Below, piece after piece: positions 19,943 through 28,248 of a stretch of 64,000 bases of DNA. The translations under genes were made by a program, and so were the position numbers. The notes beneath the pieces were generated by a model that saw nothing but the letters and a program-made list of their open reading frames with translations, ran no database searches and was not told the origin of the DNA. How positions within the stretch are numbered: the first letter of the stretch is position 1; each line of letters opens with the position of its first letter. The stretch spans positions 310,001 through 374,000 of the forward strand of contig NZ_LT629799.1 of assembly GCF_900105785.1 (NCBI RefSeq), read 5' to 3'. Origin of the DNA: Microlunatus sagamiharensis (GTDB taxonomy: Bacteria > Actinomycetota > Actinomycetes > Propionibacteriales > Propionibacteriaceae).

Positions 19943-20005
19943 GGCGCGGTCGACGCGCACCGTCCGGCGCACCGAGCGCTGGACGTGCGCACGAGGGACA
20001 ACTGA

Positions 20006-20013
20006 ATACGTAT
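20006..20013. promoter_or_regulatory. ATACGTAT operator upstream of sugar-type ABC operon 1
   Basis: Second exact copy of the palindrome, 62 bases before the binding-protein start and in the only AT-rich stretch of the gap. A -10 such as CATAGC may overlap its right side, but the core promoter is not clear. Confidence 0.6.
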
Positions 20014-20074
20014 GGCATAGCTCGTGCTCGACCCGCTTGCGTCCGAAGTCACCGAAGATCGAGAAGAAGGTCCC

Positions 20075-21400
20075 ATGCGTCTCCACAGTCCCATCCGTCG
20101 CACCACCCGATTGCTCGCCGTCGGCATGGTCGCCGCCTCGTTGGCCCTGACCGCCTGCGGCGCCGGTTCCCGCACCGGTGCGGCGACCGCCACCAAGGTC
20201 GCCTGCGACTTCACCAACCCGGCCCAGCCGACCACGGTGAACGTGCTCGCCTACAACTCCTCGGCCGTCGACCCCTTCAGCAACACGATGGTCGCCAGCT
20301 GCACCCACGACAACGTCACGGTCAAGCACGACCCGATCGACTTCTCCGGTCAGGTGGAGAAGACGACCGCGACGCTGGCCGGCGACTCCGGCACCTACGA
20401 CATCGTCGAGACCTACACCTACGCGATCCCCGACCTGGCCTCGCGCGGCAAGCTCGCCCCGCTCGACGACCTGCTCGCCAAGTACAAGGACAAGTACGAG
20501 CTGGGTGAGCTCGACCCGAACACGCTGAAGTCGATGACCTACGACGGCAAGCTCTACGGCCTGCCGATGCAGTCCCAGCTGCTGGTCATGGCCTACCGCA
20601 AGGACCTCTTCGACAAGAACGGACTGACGCCGCCGACCACGTTCGAGGAGATGCGCAGCGACGCCAAGAAGCTGCAGGACGCGGAGGGCATGGACTACCC
20701 GATCGCCCTGCCGCTGCTCTCCACCGCCGACCTCGACACGGCGTTCGCCGCGGCGCTGGGCTCGCAGGACAGCGCCTTCTTCGTCAACCCCGACACCAAG
20801 AAGCCGAACTTCGACCAGGACCCGACGGCGAAGGCGCTCGAGCAGCTCAAGTCGCTGCAGCCGTACATGGACCCGCAGGTCACGACCTTCGACCAGCCCA
20901 AGGTCCAGCAGCAGCTCTACAACGGCAAGGCGGCCATGGCCGTCATGTTCTCGGGCCGCATGAACGACCTGACGCAGGAGAAGAACACGAAGCTCTTCAA
21001 CGACTTCGCCTTCGCCGCGCCGCCGGCGGTCTTCGAGGGCGGCAAGGCCTACAGCACGGTCTCCACCGACGGCTGGTCGATCCCGTTCAACACCAAGGTC
21101 GACAAGGACCTGCTCTTCGAGATCATGGGTGCCTCGGTGAGCAAGGACGCGTCGCAGGCCTCCGTGCCGGCCGCGTTCCCGGCCCGGACGACGGTCGACC
21201 AGAGCTCGTCGCCGTACGCCGCGGCGGCGAAGGAGTCGCTGGCCAAGGGCCCGACGAAGGAGATCCAGCCCTACGTCCCGGCCGTCAGCACGGCCATCCG
21301 TCCCATCCTCGCCAACTACATGGCGGGCAAGGTCAGCGTCGAGGAGGCTCAGCAGCAGATGCAGTCCGCGGCTGAGAAGGTCATGGCGGACTACAAGTAG
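20075..21400 (+). CDS. Extracellular solute-binding lipoprotein, family 1 (CUT1 sugar-type)
   Basis: 441 residues. Signal peptide with lipobox LTAC (ASLALTACGAG), then an SBP_bac_1 domain: TYDIVETYTYAIPDLASRGKL, YDGKLYGLPMQSQLLVMAYRKDLFDKNG and the NGKAAMAVMFSGRM block typical of sugar receptors. The ATG at 20075 has GAGAAGAAGG upstream. It is followed by a 14-bp-stem hairpin and then the permeases. The neighbouring HisD-type enzyme suggests a polyol- or sugar-like ligand that need not be a classical sugar. Confidence 0.9.
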   Translation: MRLHSPIRRTTRLLAVGMVAASLALTACGAGSRTGAATATKVACDFTNPAQPTTVNVLAYNSSAVDPFSNTMVASCTHDNVTVKHDPIDFSGQVEKTTATLAGDSGTYDIVETYTYAIPDLASRGKLAPLDDLLAKYKDKYELGELDPNTLKSMTYDGKLYGLPMQSQLLVMAYRKDLFDKNGLTPPTTFEEMRSDAKKLQDAEGMDYPIALPLLSTADLDTAFAAALGSQDSAFFVNPDTKKPNFDQDPTAKALEQLKSLQPYMDPQVTTFDQPKVQQQLYNGKAAMAVMFSGRMNDLTQEKNTKLFNDFAFAAPPAVFEGGKAYSTVSTDGWSIPFNTKVDKDLLFEIMGASVSKDASQASVPAAFPARTTVDQSSSPYAAAAKESLAKGPTKEIQPYVPAVSTAIRPILANYMAGKVSVEEAQQQMQSAAEKVMADYK

Positions 21401-21405
21401 CCGCA

Positions 21406-21446
21406 CGTGACGGGTGGGGTCCGCAGGTCGGGCCCCACCCGTCACG
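21406..21446 (+). terminator. 14-bp-stem hairpin between binding protein and permeases
   Basis: Perfect arms CGTGACGGGTGGGG (21406-21419) and CCCCACCCGTCACG (21433-21446), loop of 13 bases, six bases after the receptor stop. Probably a partial terminator or mRNA-stabilising element that lets the receptor be made in excess over the permeases. Confidence 0.75.
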
Positions 21447-21495
21447 GCCGTGGGCCGCCCGGCCCGCCACACCGCACGCGACGAGGGGAAGCGCC

Positions 21496-22374
21496 ATGAA
21501 GAGACGGCAGTTCTGGGCGATGGTCGCGCCCAGCGTCGTGGTGATGTTCGGGTTCATGCTGCTGCCGCTCTACCAGACGGTGCGCTGGAGCTTCGAGAGC
21601 GTCGACTACGGCGCGGCCGGCACCTGGATCGGCCTCGAGAACTACCGCACCGCGCTCGCCGACCCCCGCCTCGGTCGGGCCGTGATCTTCACCATCGGGC
21701 TCACGGTGGTCGCCGCCGCGGTCTGCGTCGTCGCCGGCTACGTCCTGGCCGCGCTGGTCAACAAGCTCGGCCGCCGCACCCGGCCCCTGGTGCTCGGCGT
21801 CCTGCTGATCTCCTACGTCTCGCCCCACATCGTCGGCGCCACCGCCTTCTCCTGGCTCTTCGACTCCAACTTCGGCGGGGTCGTCGACTACGTCCTGAAC
21901 GGCCTCACCGGCGGTGCCTTCGGCCAGCCGCTGTGGTTCGTCTCGACCTGGCCCAACCGGCTGGTCATCCTGCTGAACGTGGTGTGGTTCATGCTGCCGT
22001 TCGCGATGCTGATGATCCTCGCGGGGCTGCAGGGCGTCTCGGAGGAGACGCTGGAGGCGGCCGAGATCGACGGCGCCTCGCCGCTGCAGCGCCACCTGCA
22101 CGTGATCATCCCCAGCATCCGCGGCGTCCTCGGCTTCGTGGTGCTGATCCTGACCATGGACGTGCTGCGGACCTTCGACTCGCTCATCCCGCTCGCCCCG
22201 CAGTCGCTGACGAACGGCAACGAGTCGCTCATGTTCTTCATCTACCGGGTCGCCTTCAGCGAGGCCACGCGGAACCTCGGGCTCGGCAGCGCCATCAGCG
22301 TGCTGACGATCGTCCTCATCCTCATCCTGCTGGCCCCGTCCATCCGCAACCTGGTGAAGGAGTCCCGGGCGTGA
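21496..22374 (+). CDS. CUT1-type ABC transporter permease (MalF-like)
   Basis: 292 residues, six predicted membrane spans, starting with RRQFWAMVAPSVVVMFGFMLLPLYQT. The EAA loop is EAAEIDGASPLQRHLHVIIPSIR. The ATG at 21496 follows GAGGGGAA. It pairs with the next permease; no ATP-binding subunit is encoded in this operon, so a shared MsiK-type ATPase elsewhere is expected. Confidence 0.92.
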   Translation: MKRRQFWAMVAPSVVVMFGFMLLPLYQTVRWSFESVDYGAAGTWIGLENYRTALADPRLGRAVIFTIGLTVVAAAVCVVAGYVLAALVNKLGRRTRPLVLGVLLISYVSPHIVGATAFSWLFDSNFGGVVDYVLNGLTGGAFGQPLWFVSTWPNRLVILLNVVWFMLPFAMLMILAGLQGVSEETLEAAEIDGASPLQRHLHVIIPSIRGVLGFVVLILTMDVLRTFDSLIPLAPQSLTNGNESLMFFIYRVAFSEATRNLGLGSAISVLTIVLILILLAPSIRNLVKESRA

Positions 22375-23285
22375 CCGTCGACCTTCCCGCCACCGGCACG
22401 CGCACGGTGCCCACCCCCAGCCGCGCCGCGGCCGACGTCACCCGCCGGAGCGACCGCTCGCGGCGCCGTCGGCGCCGGTCCGGCCCGATCGTCGCGGTCG
22501 CGCTCACGGTCGTCTGCCTGCTGATGATCGCCCCGTTCGCCTGGGCGGCCTTCTCGAGCGTCAAGCCGACCGACGTGGCCTTCGCCAACCCCCCGGTGTT
22601 CAGCTTCGCGCCGACCTTCCAGCCGTACGTCGACCTGTGGCAGACCACGGACTTCTACCTCTACCTGATCAACACGATCCTCGTCGCGGTGATCAGCACG
22701 ATCGTGGCGCTGCTGATCGGGTTGCCGTGCGCGTACGCGCTGTCGCGCTACGGCGGCGTCTCCTCGCTGGTGCTGCTCATCCTGGCGCTCGTCTTCCGTG
22801 CCCTGCCGCGCTTCGCCGTGGTCCTGCCGATGTACGACATCTCGCGCTCCCTCGGCATCTACGACACGACCTACGCCCTCGCCGGCGCGCTGATCGTGAT
22901 CAACCAGCCCTTCACGATCTGGTTGCTGCGCAACTTCTTCACCGAGATCCCGCTCGAGCTCGACGAGGCCGCGATGGTCGACGGCTGCACCCGCTTCGGC
23001 GTGCTGCGCCGGATCATGATCCCGCTGATGGGGCCCGGCATCCTGACCGCCGGGATCTTCGTCTTCCTCTTCGCCTTCCAGGAGTACCTGACCGCGGCGG
23101 TGCTGACCGACACGACGTCCAAGACGGTCCCGGTGTTCATCGCCACCCAGCTCGGGCAGAACCTGCCGCTGCTCCAGCAGGCCTCCGCGGCCACCGTGCT
23201 GCTGACGCTCCCGGTCATCGGGATCGCGCTGATCGCGCAGAAGTACCTCGTCGCCGGGCTCGCGTCCGGCGCCGTCAAGGGGTGA
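22371..23285 (+). CDS. CUT1-type ABC transporter permease (MalG-like)
   Basis: 304 residues. A basic N-terminal tail (TRRSDRSRRRRRRSG) precedes six spans; the EAA loop reads DEAAMVDGCTRFGVLRRIMIPLM. The GTG at 22371 overlaps the stop of the first permease (GTGA). Partner of the MalF-like subunit. Confidence 0.92.
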   Translation: MTVDLPATGTRTVPTPSRAAADVTRRSDRSRRRRRRSGPIVAVALTVVCLLMIAPFAWAAFSSVKPTDVAFANPPVFSFAPTFQPYVDLWQTTDFYLYLINTILVAVISTIVALLIGLPCAYALSRYGGVSSLVLLILALVFRALPRFAVVLPMYDISRSLGIYDTTYALAGALIVINQPFTIWLLRNFFTEIPLELDEAAMVDGCTRFGVLRRIMIPLMGPGILTAGIFVFLFAFQEYLTAAVLTDTTSKTVPVFIATQLGQNLPLLQQASAATVLLTLPVIGIALIAQKYLVAGLASGAVKG

Positions 23286-23986
23286 GCGCCGGCTCCTCGG
23301 AGCCGCTCGTCCTCCTGCCGGGCTCGGGCTGCACGGCGGCGCTCTGGTCGCGGCTCACCCTGGACGGCGAGGTCCTGACGCCGGTGCTGCGGGAGCCGAC
23401 GCTCGACGGCGAGGTCGACCGGCTGCTCGCGGCGCTGCCCGAGCGCTTCGCGCTGGCCGGGCTCTCGCTCGGCGCGATCGTGGCCATGGCCCTCGTCCGT
23501 CGCGCCCCCGAGCGCGTCAGCCGGCTCTGCCTGATGTCGACCAACCCGTACGCCCCGACGCCGGCGCAGCACGAGGCGTGGGCCGCGCAGCGTGCGGTGC
23601 TCGCCGACGTCGGGGCCGTCGGGTTGCAGGAGTCGCTCCTCCCGCTGCTGCGCTCACCCGGACGCACCGACCTCGACGCGGAGATCGTGGGCATGGCCGA
23701 GGAGCTCGGCCCGGAGACGTACGCGGCCCAGTGCCGCCTGCAGGACACCCGGGTCGACGAGCGGCCGGGGCTGGTGCAGGTTCGCTGCCCGACCCTCGTC
23801 GTCGCCGCCCGCGACGACCGCCTCTGCCCGCTCGAGCGCCACGAGGAGATCTCGCGCCTCGTCCCGGGCGCCGAGCTCGTCGTCCTCGACGACTGCGCCC
23901 ACCTGTCCCCGCTCGAGCAGCCGGAGGCGGTGTCCGGCCTCCTGCGCCGCTGGCTCGCGGGCGCGGCCGGCGAGAACGCTCCCTGA
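23282..23986 (+). CDS. Alpha/beta hydrolase whose last codons lie in a REP-like repeat
   Basis: 234-residue alpha/beta hydrolase: VLLPGSGCTAALW (oxyanion region), nucleophile elbow GLSLGA, acid in ARDDRLCP and catalytic His in DDCAHLSPLEQ. The GTG at 23282 overlaps the permease stop, so it belongs to the ABC operon and may act on the imported compound. Its final codons and TGA are supplied by a dispersed repeat beginning at 23975, which suggests that the original 3' end was replaced by repeat insertion. Exact ester or lactone substrate is unknown. Confidence 0.87.
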   Translation: MSAGSSEPLVLLPGSGCTAALWSRLTLDGEVLTPVLREPTLDGEVDRLLAALPERFALAGLSLGAIVAMALVRRAPERVSRLCLMSTNPYAPTPAQHEAWAAQRAVLADVGAVGLQESLLPLLRSPGRTDLDAEIVGMAEELGPETYAAQCRLQDTRVDERPGLVQVRCPTLVVAARDDRLCPLERHEEISRLVPGAELVVLDDCAHLSPLEQPEAVSGLLRRWLAGAAGENAP

Positions 23987-24081
23987 GCCTGTCGAAGGGC
24001 CTCGAAGAAGTTGGCGTTCTTTCTCCGCGTCGAGTGAGGAAGCCAACCCGTTCCGGGCCCTTCGACAAGCTCAGGGAGCGT
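23975..24081. repeat. REP-like element, inverted pair
   Basis: Arms of about 26 bases: CTCCCTGAGCCTGTCGAAGG on the left and its near-complement CCTTCGACAAGCTCAGGGAG on the right (24059-24078), one C/T difference. The inner bases also pair in part (GTTGGC with GCCAAC). It likely folds as a terminator for the ABC operon. Related units occur at 34688, 36214 and 37275. Confidence 0.85.
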
Positions 24082-24110
24082 CCTTTGAGCGGTGTTCTTC
24101 CCGGTCCAGC

Positions 24111-24830
24111 TCACAGCGGACGGAACAGGTCCGCCTGGAACTTGTACGCGTCGCCGCGGTAGCGGGTGGCGCCGACGAGGACCGGGCGGCCGGTGTCGCT
24201 GTAGCCGACCTCCTCGCCGACCAGGACGGGCCAGCCGACGGGCACGTTGAGCTGGCCGGCGAGCTCGGCGTCGGCGACCTCGGCGCGCACCGAGTAGGTG
24301 GAGCGGTGGATCCGGACGTCGCAGAGCGACTCGAGCTGCTCGTAGAGCGAGGTGTCCTCCAGGTCGGCGTCCAGGAGCGGCGCAGCGAGGTCGAGGGGGA
24401 GCACGGTCTCGTCGAGGCAGATCGGGGTGCGCTCCATGCCACGGAGGCGCACGAGCTCGAGGACCTCCGAGCCGGGCGGCACGCGGAGCTGGTCGGCCTC
24501 GGCGAGCTTGGCTGCCCGCACCCGGCAGACCAGGACGTGCGCGGTCGGCCGCAGCCCGCGCGCTCGCGCCATCTCGCTGAACGTCTGCAGGACGCTCGGC
24601 GGCTCACCCACGACCTCCGGCGCGACGAACCACCCGCTGCCGACGACGCTCTCGAGCAGGTGCTCGTCGGCGAGCCGGTTGAGCGCGTTGCGCAGCGTCT
24701 CCCGGGAGACGCCGTAGCGGGTGGCCAGCGTCCGCTCGGCGGGCAGCCGGTCGCCGGGGGCGTACACGCCGCGGTGCAGCGCGTCGGCGAGCTGCCGGTA
24801 CGTCTGCTCGGAGGCGATGGAGACCCGCAT
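24111..24830 (-). CDS. GntR-family regulator, HutC/DasR-like
   Basis: 239 residues. Winged helix at residues 8-75 (QTYRQLADALHRGVYAPGDRLPAERTL in part; GVSRETLRNALNRL as recognition region), then a UTRA domain that in this group senses phosphorylated sugars such as glucosamine-6-phosphate (ending KFQADLFRPL). It is divergent from the amino-sugar-type ABC operon, and a DasR-like site lies in the shared gap (24879-24891). It probably represses that operon until sugar-phosphate is present. Starts at ATG 24830. Confidence 0.9.
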   Translation of the reverse strand: MRVSIASEQTYRQLADALHRGVYAPGDRLPAERTLATRYGVSRETLRNALNRLADEHLLESVVGSGWFVAPEVVGEPPSVLQTFSEMARARGLRPTAHVLVCRVRAAKLAEADQLRVPPGSEVLELVRLRGMERTPICLDETVLPLDLAAPLLDADLEDTSLYEQLESLCDVRIHRSTYSVRAEVADAELAGQLNVPVGWPVLVGEEVGYSDTGRPVLVGATRYRGDAYKFQADLFRPL

Positions 24831-24870
24831 CCGGTCACCATAACGATCGGAGGCAGACCGCTGCTACCTC

Positions 24871-24899
24871 TTGTCCTCGATTGGTCTAATCGGTATGTT
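24871..24899 (+). promoter_or_regulatory. Promoter with dre-like operator between -35 and -10
   Basis: TTGTCC (24871-24876), 17-base spacer and TATGTT (24894-24899) form a promoter. GATTGGTCTAATC (24879-24891) is a 13-base near-palindrome inside the spacer. It shares the TGGTCTA half of the known DasR dre site (TGGTCTAGACCA), which fits control by the adjacent HutC/DasR-like protein. Confidence 0.7.
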
Positions 24900-24957
24900 C
24901 ATCGCCACGTTGGTCTTCTCGGACCGCGGCCTGCTGGTTCCAACGAGGGAGTCATCC

Positions 24958-26313
24958 GTGTCAACACTGAAGGTCCGGCTGGCGGCGGCCCTCGCCCTGC
25001 CGCTCACCCTGGTCGCGGCGGCGTGCGCGCCCAAGGCCGCGAACACGGCCGGCGGCAACGCCCAGCCCTCGGCGGTGTCCTCCGACGTGGCCTCCGCCGG
25101 CCCGGTCACGCTCAAGTTCCTCGACTTCGAGGAGGGCGCCGACGCGACCTACATCAAGAAGGCGATCGCCGGCTTCGAGCAGCAGTACCCGAACGTCAAG
25201 ATCGAGCGCACCGAGCAGAGCTTCGACCAGGTCATGTCGACCCTGAACCTGCGCCTGGCCGACCCCGACGGCCCCGACGTCGCCACGATCAACAACGGCT
25301 GGCAGTCGATGGGCACGCTGTCCAAGGCGGGCCTGATCCTCAACCTCGACAAGTACGCCGAGCTCTACGGCTGGCGCGACCAGATGTCGCAGACGATGCA
25401 GCGCCAGCTCGAGTTCTCCACCGACGGCAAGAAGATGGGGGAGGGCTCGCTCTACGGCACCCCCGGCGCCCGCCTGACCACCGTCGGGCTCTACTACAAC
25501 AAGAAGCTGCTCGACGAGGCCGGCGTCGCCGTGCCCACCACCTTCGCCGACTTCGAGTCCGCCCTCGCCGCGGTCAAGGCCAAGGGCGAGACGCCGATCG
25601 CCCTGGGCACGCAGGAGAAGACGTACGCGACCAACCCGCTCTTCGCGGTGCAGGCGCTGCTCGGCAAGCCGCAGGCGATCAACGACTTCGTGTACGGCGC
25701 CGGCGGCACGACCCTCGAGCAGACCGGCCTCGGCACGGCCGCGGCCAAGCTGCAGGAGTGGGAGAAGGCCGGCTACCTCAACTCCGGTTACAACGGGCTG
25801 GACTTCGACGGCGGCAAGAAGGTCTTCACCGACGGCAAGGCCGCCTTCCACTTCGACTACTCGGGCGCGCTGGTGGGCACCGGCGCCGACGACACCGAGT
25901 TCGGACGGATTCAGCTGCCGAGCACCGACGGCGGGACGCAGACCAGCGTCGGTGCCGCGTCGGCCGTCTTCGGCATCTCGGCCAAGACCCCGCACCCCGA
26001 CGCCGCGGCCGCGTTCCTGAACTACCTCGGCAGCCAGCAGATGAACGACCTGTCGGTGCAGAGCGGCTACCTCCCGATCCGTCCCTCGACGGAGGCGGTC
26101 AAGCCGGGCACCGTGTTCGCCGACGAGGTCGCCGGAGCGGCGGCCGTGACCAAGGACGACGGCTTCCTGCCCTTCTTCGACTGGGCCAGCCCGGAGATGC
26201 TCGACGTCATCGGCGGCCAGGTGCAGCTGATCCTCGCCGGCCGCTCGACCCCGGAGACCCTGGTCACCGACGGTCAGAAGAGCTACGACGAAGCCGCGGC
26301 GAAGCGCGGGTGA
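24958..26313 (+). CDS. Extracellular solute-binding lipoprotein, family 1 (CUT1, amino-sugar-type operon)
   Basis: 451 residues. Signal peptide with lipobox VAAAC (LTLVAAACAPK), then an SBP_bac_1 domain: ATYIKKAIAGFEQQYPNVKI, YGTPGARLTTVGLYYNKKLL and the DGKAAFHFDYSGAL block. The GTG at 24958 is set by GAGGGAG with a seven-base spacer; longer in-frame readings would spoil the signal peptide. Overlaps the first permease gene. Operon context (NagB-like, GH4, kinase) suggests a glycoside or amino-sugar ligand. Confidence 0.9.
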   Translation: MSTLKVRLAAALALPLTLVAAACAPKAANTAGGNAQPSAVSSDVASAGPVTLKFLDFEEGADATYIKKAIAGFEQQYPNVKIERTEQSFDQVMSTLNLRLADPDGPDVATINNGWQSMGTLSKAGLILNLDKYAELYGWRDQMSQTMQRQLEFSTDGKKMGEGSLYGTPGARLTTVGLYYNKKLLDEAGVAVPTTFADFESALAAVKAKGETPIALGTQEKTYATNPLFAVQALLGKPQAINDFVYGAGGTTLEQTGLGTAAAKLQEWEKAGYLNSGYNGLDFDGGKKVFTDGKAAFHFDYSGALVGTGADDTEFGRIQLPSTDGGTQTSVGAASAVFGISAKTPHPDAAAAFLNYLGSQQMNDLSVQSGYLPIRPSTEAVKPGTVFADEVAGAAAVTKDDGFLPFFDWASPEMLDVIGGQVQLILAGRSTPETLVTDGQKSYDEAAAKRG

Positions 26314-27278
26314 GCACCGGCACCGCGGGACTCACGACGCCGCCCCGGGCCGGCCGGGGCGGCGGCCTGACCGGCACGCGGCCGGACGTAGCGGCTGTCC
26401 GCCGGCGCAGCCCGCGCCGTCGGCTGCGGTGGGTGGGGCTGCTCTACCTGGCCCCGGCGCTGGCGATGTACACCTGGATCGTCCTGGTCCCGCTGGTGCA
26501 GTCGGCCAACTACTCCCTCTACTCCTGGGACGGCGTCTCGACGCCGACCTGGGTCGGGCTCGCCAACTACGCCGACTTCGTCACCGACCCGGACCTGCGG
26601 GCCGCCCTCGGCCACGTCGGCGTCCTGATCTGCTTCTTCGCGCTGCTGCCCATCGTGCTCGGGCTGCTGACCGCGTCGATCATCTCGCGGCGCAACCTGC
26701 GGGGGGCGGCGGTCTTCCGGTCGCTGCTCTTCGTGCCGCAGGTCGTCACCACGGTGGTCACCGCGGTCGTGTGGAAGTACCTCTACACCCCCGACGGCCC
26801 GATCAACTCGCTGCTGCGGGCGCTCGGCCTCGGCGCGCTGGCGCAGAACTGGCTCGGCGACGTCACGTGGGCGCTGCCGGCGCTCGGCGTCATCGGGACG
26901 TGGGTCACCTTCGGCTTCTGCATGATCCTCTTCGTCTCCGGGGCGCAGTCGATCCCGCAGGAGCTGTACGAGGCCGCGCGCGTCGACGGCGCCTCACCGC
27001 TCCGGGAGTTCTTCGCGGTGACGCTGCCGGGGCTGCGCCCCCAGCTCGCGGTCGCCCTGACGCTGACGATCACCGCGGCGCTGCGCACCTTCGACCTCGT
27101 CTACGTCGCCACGCAGGGCGGTCCGGGCTCGTCGACGACCACGCCGGCGCTGCTGCTCTACCGCAAGGCCTTCCAGAACCCCGACGTCGGCTCCGCCGCG
27201 GCCATCGCCGTGGTGCTCGCCATCGCCTGCCTGCTCGTCGCCGTGCTCATCCAGCGCGTCACGGAGCGTGAGTCGTGA
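26310..27278 (+). CDS. CUT1-type ABC transporter permease (MalF-like), amino-sugar-type operon
   Basis: 322 residues. A long Gly/Arg/Pro-rich cytoplasmic N-terminus (about 40 residues) precedes six spans; EAA loop YEAARVDGASPLREFFAVTL. The GTG at 26310 overlaps the receptor stop (GTGA). No ATPase gene in the operon. Confidence 0.92.
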   Translation: MSTGTAGLTTPPRAGRGGGLTGTRPDVAAVRRRSPRRRLRWVGLLYLAPALAMYTWIVLVPLVQSANYSLYSWDGVSTPTWVGLANYADFVTDPDLRAALGHVGVLICFFALLPIVLGLLTASIISRRNLRGAAVFRSLLFVPQVVTTVVTAVVWKYLYTPDGPINSLLRALGLGALAQNWLGDVTWALPALGVIGTWVTFGFCMILFVSGAQSIPQELYEAARVDGASPLREFFAVTLPGLRPQLAVALTLTITAALRTFDLVYVATQGGPGSSTTTPALLLYRKAFQNPDVGSAAAIAVVLAIACLLVAVLIQRVTERES

Positions 27279-27339
27279 GGGCCCGGTCGCAGGTCTCCAC
27301 CAGCGCGTACGCCCCACGTACGCGCCCGACCGGGCCCTC
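27277..27339 (+). other. Nested perfect inverted repeats between two permease genes
   Basis: Outer arms GAGGGCCCGGTCG (27277-27289) and CGACCGGGCCCTC (27327-27339) enclose a second perfect stem GCGCGTACG / CGTACGCGC (27303-27311, 27317-27325, loop of five). The outer arm begins in the stop codon of the first permease. It would form a long hairpin in the mRNA just before the ribosome site of the next gene. No protein reads well through it. Confidence 0.8.
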
Positions 27340-27363
27340 GCTCGTCCACGCCGGGAGCCGCTC

Positions 27364-28173
27364 GTGACGCGGCGCTCGGAGACGGTGATCAACTACACGA
27401 TCCTGCTCTTCTTCACCGTGCTGGTGCTGCTGCCGATCCTCTGGACCGTGCTCGCCGCGCTCAGCCCGAACCTCGACGGCACGCCCTCGACGACGCTGCA
27501 GTGGTCGAACTTCGCCTCGGCCTGGACCCGCGGCGACCTCGGCCACGCGCTGGTCTCGAGCCTGGTGATCACCGCTGGCGCGGTCCTGGTGCAGGTGCTG
27601 CTCGCGCTCGGCTCGGGCTACGCCTTCGGCGTGCTCGACGTCGTCGGCTCCCGGGTGCTCTTCCCGCTCGTGCTGCTCGGGCTGATGCTCTCGACCGAGG
27701 CGCTGATCATCCCGCTGTACTTCCAGTTCCGCGAGCTCGGGCTGATCAACTCCTGGCTCGGGCTGATCGCGATCCACGTGGGGATGGGCGTGCCGTTCGG
27801 CGCCTTTTGGATGCGCGCGACGTTCCGGGCCGTGCCGGCCTCGCTCGTGGAGTCCGCCCGGCTCGACGGCGCCGGGTCCTGGCGGGTGCTCTGGCGGATC
27901 CTCGTGCCGGTCTCCCGGCCCGCGATCCTCACGCTCGTGCTGCTCAACGCGATGTGGACCTGGAACGACTACTTCGTCGCGCTGATCATGATCTCCGACC
28001 CGGGCAAGCAGCCGGTCACGCTCGCCCTCGGTGCCTTCCAGGGCCGCTTCACCACCGAGTTCAACGCCATGGCCGCGGCGGCGATCATCATCTGCCTGCC
28101 CGTGCTGATCCTGTACGCGTTCTTCCAGCGCCAGTTCATCCACGGCGTCCTCACCGGGGCGCTGAAGGAGTGA
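27364..28173 (+). CDS. CUT1-type ABC transporter permease (MalG-like), amino-sugar-type operon
   Basis: 269 residues, six spans, starting TRRSETVINYTILLFFTV; EAA loop VESARLDGAGSWRVLWRILV. The GTG at 27364 is chosen because GGGAG lies seven bases upstream and the protein then has normal MalG length; the open frame continues upstream through the hairpin region, but those residues are not family-like. A small hairpin (GAGCCCGT/ACGGGCTC, 28202-28219) follows before the next gene. Confidence 0.9.
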   Translation: MTRRSETVINYTILLFFTVLVLLPILWTVLAALSPNLDGTPSTTLQWSNFASAWTRGDLGHALVSSLVITAGAVLVQVLLALGSGYAFGVLDVVGSRVLFPLVLLGLMLSTEALIIPLYFQFRELGLINSWLGLIAIHVGMGVPFGAFWMRATFRAVPASLVESARLDGAGSWRVLWRILVPVSRPAILTLVLLNAMWTWNDYFVALIMISDPGKQPVTLALGAFQGRFTTEFNAMAAAAIIICLPVLILYAFFQRQFIHGVLTGALKE

Positions 28174-28248
28174 GCACCCGCTCGCCGCGCCCAGACCACC
28201 CGAGCCCGTCCACGGGCTCCGCCCGCACCACTTCCCCGAGGAGCTCCC

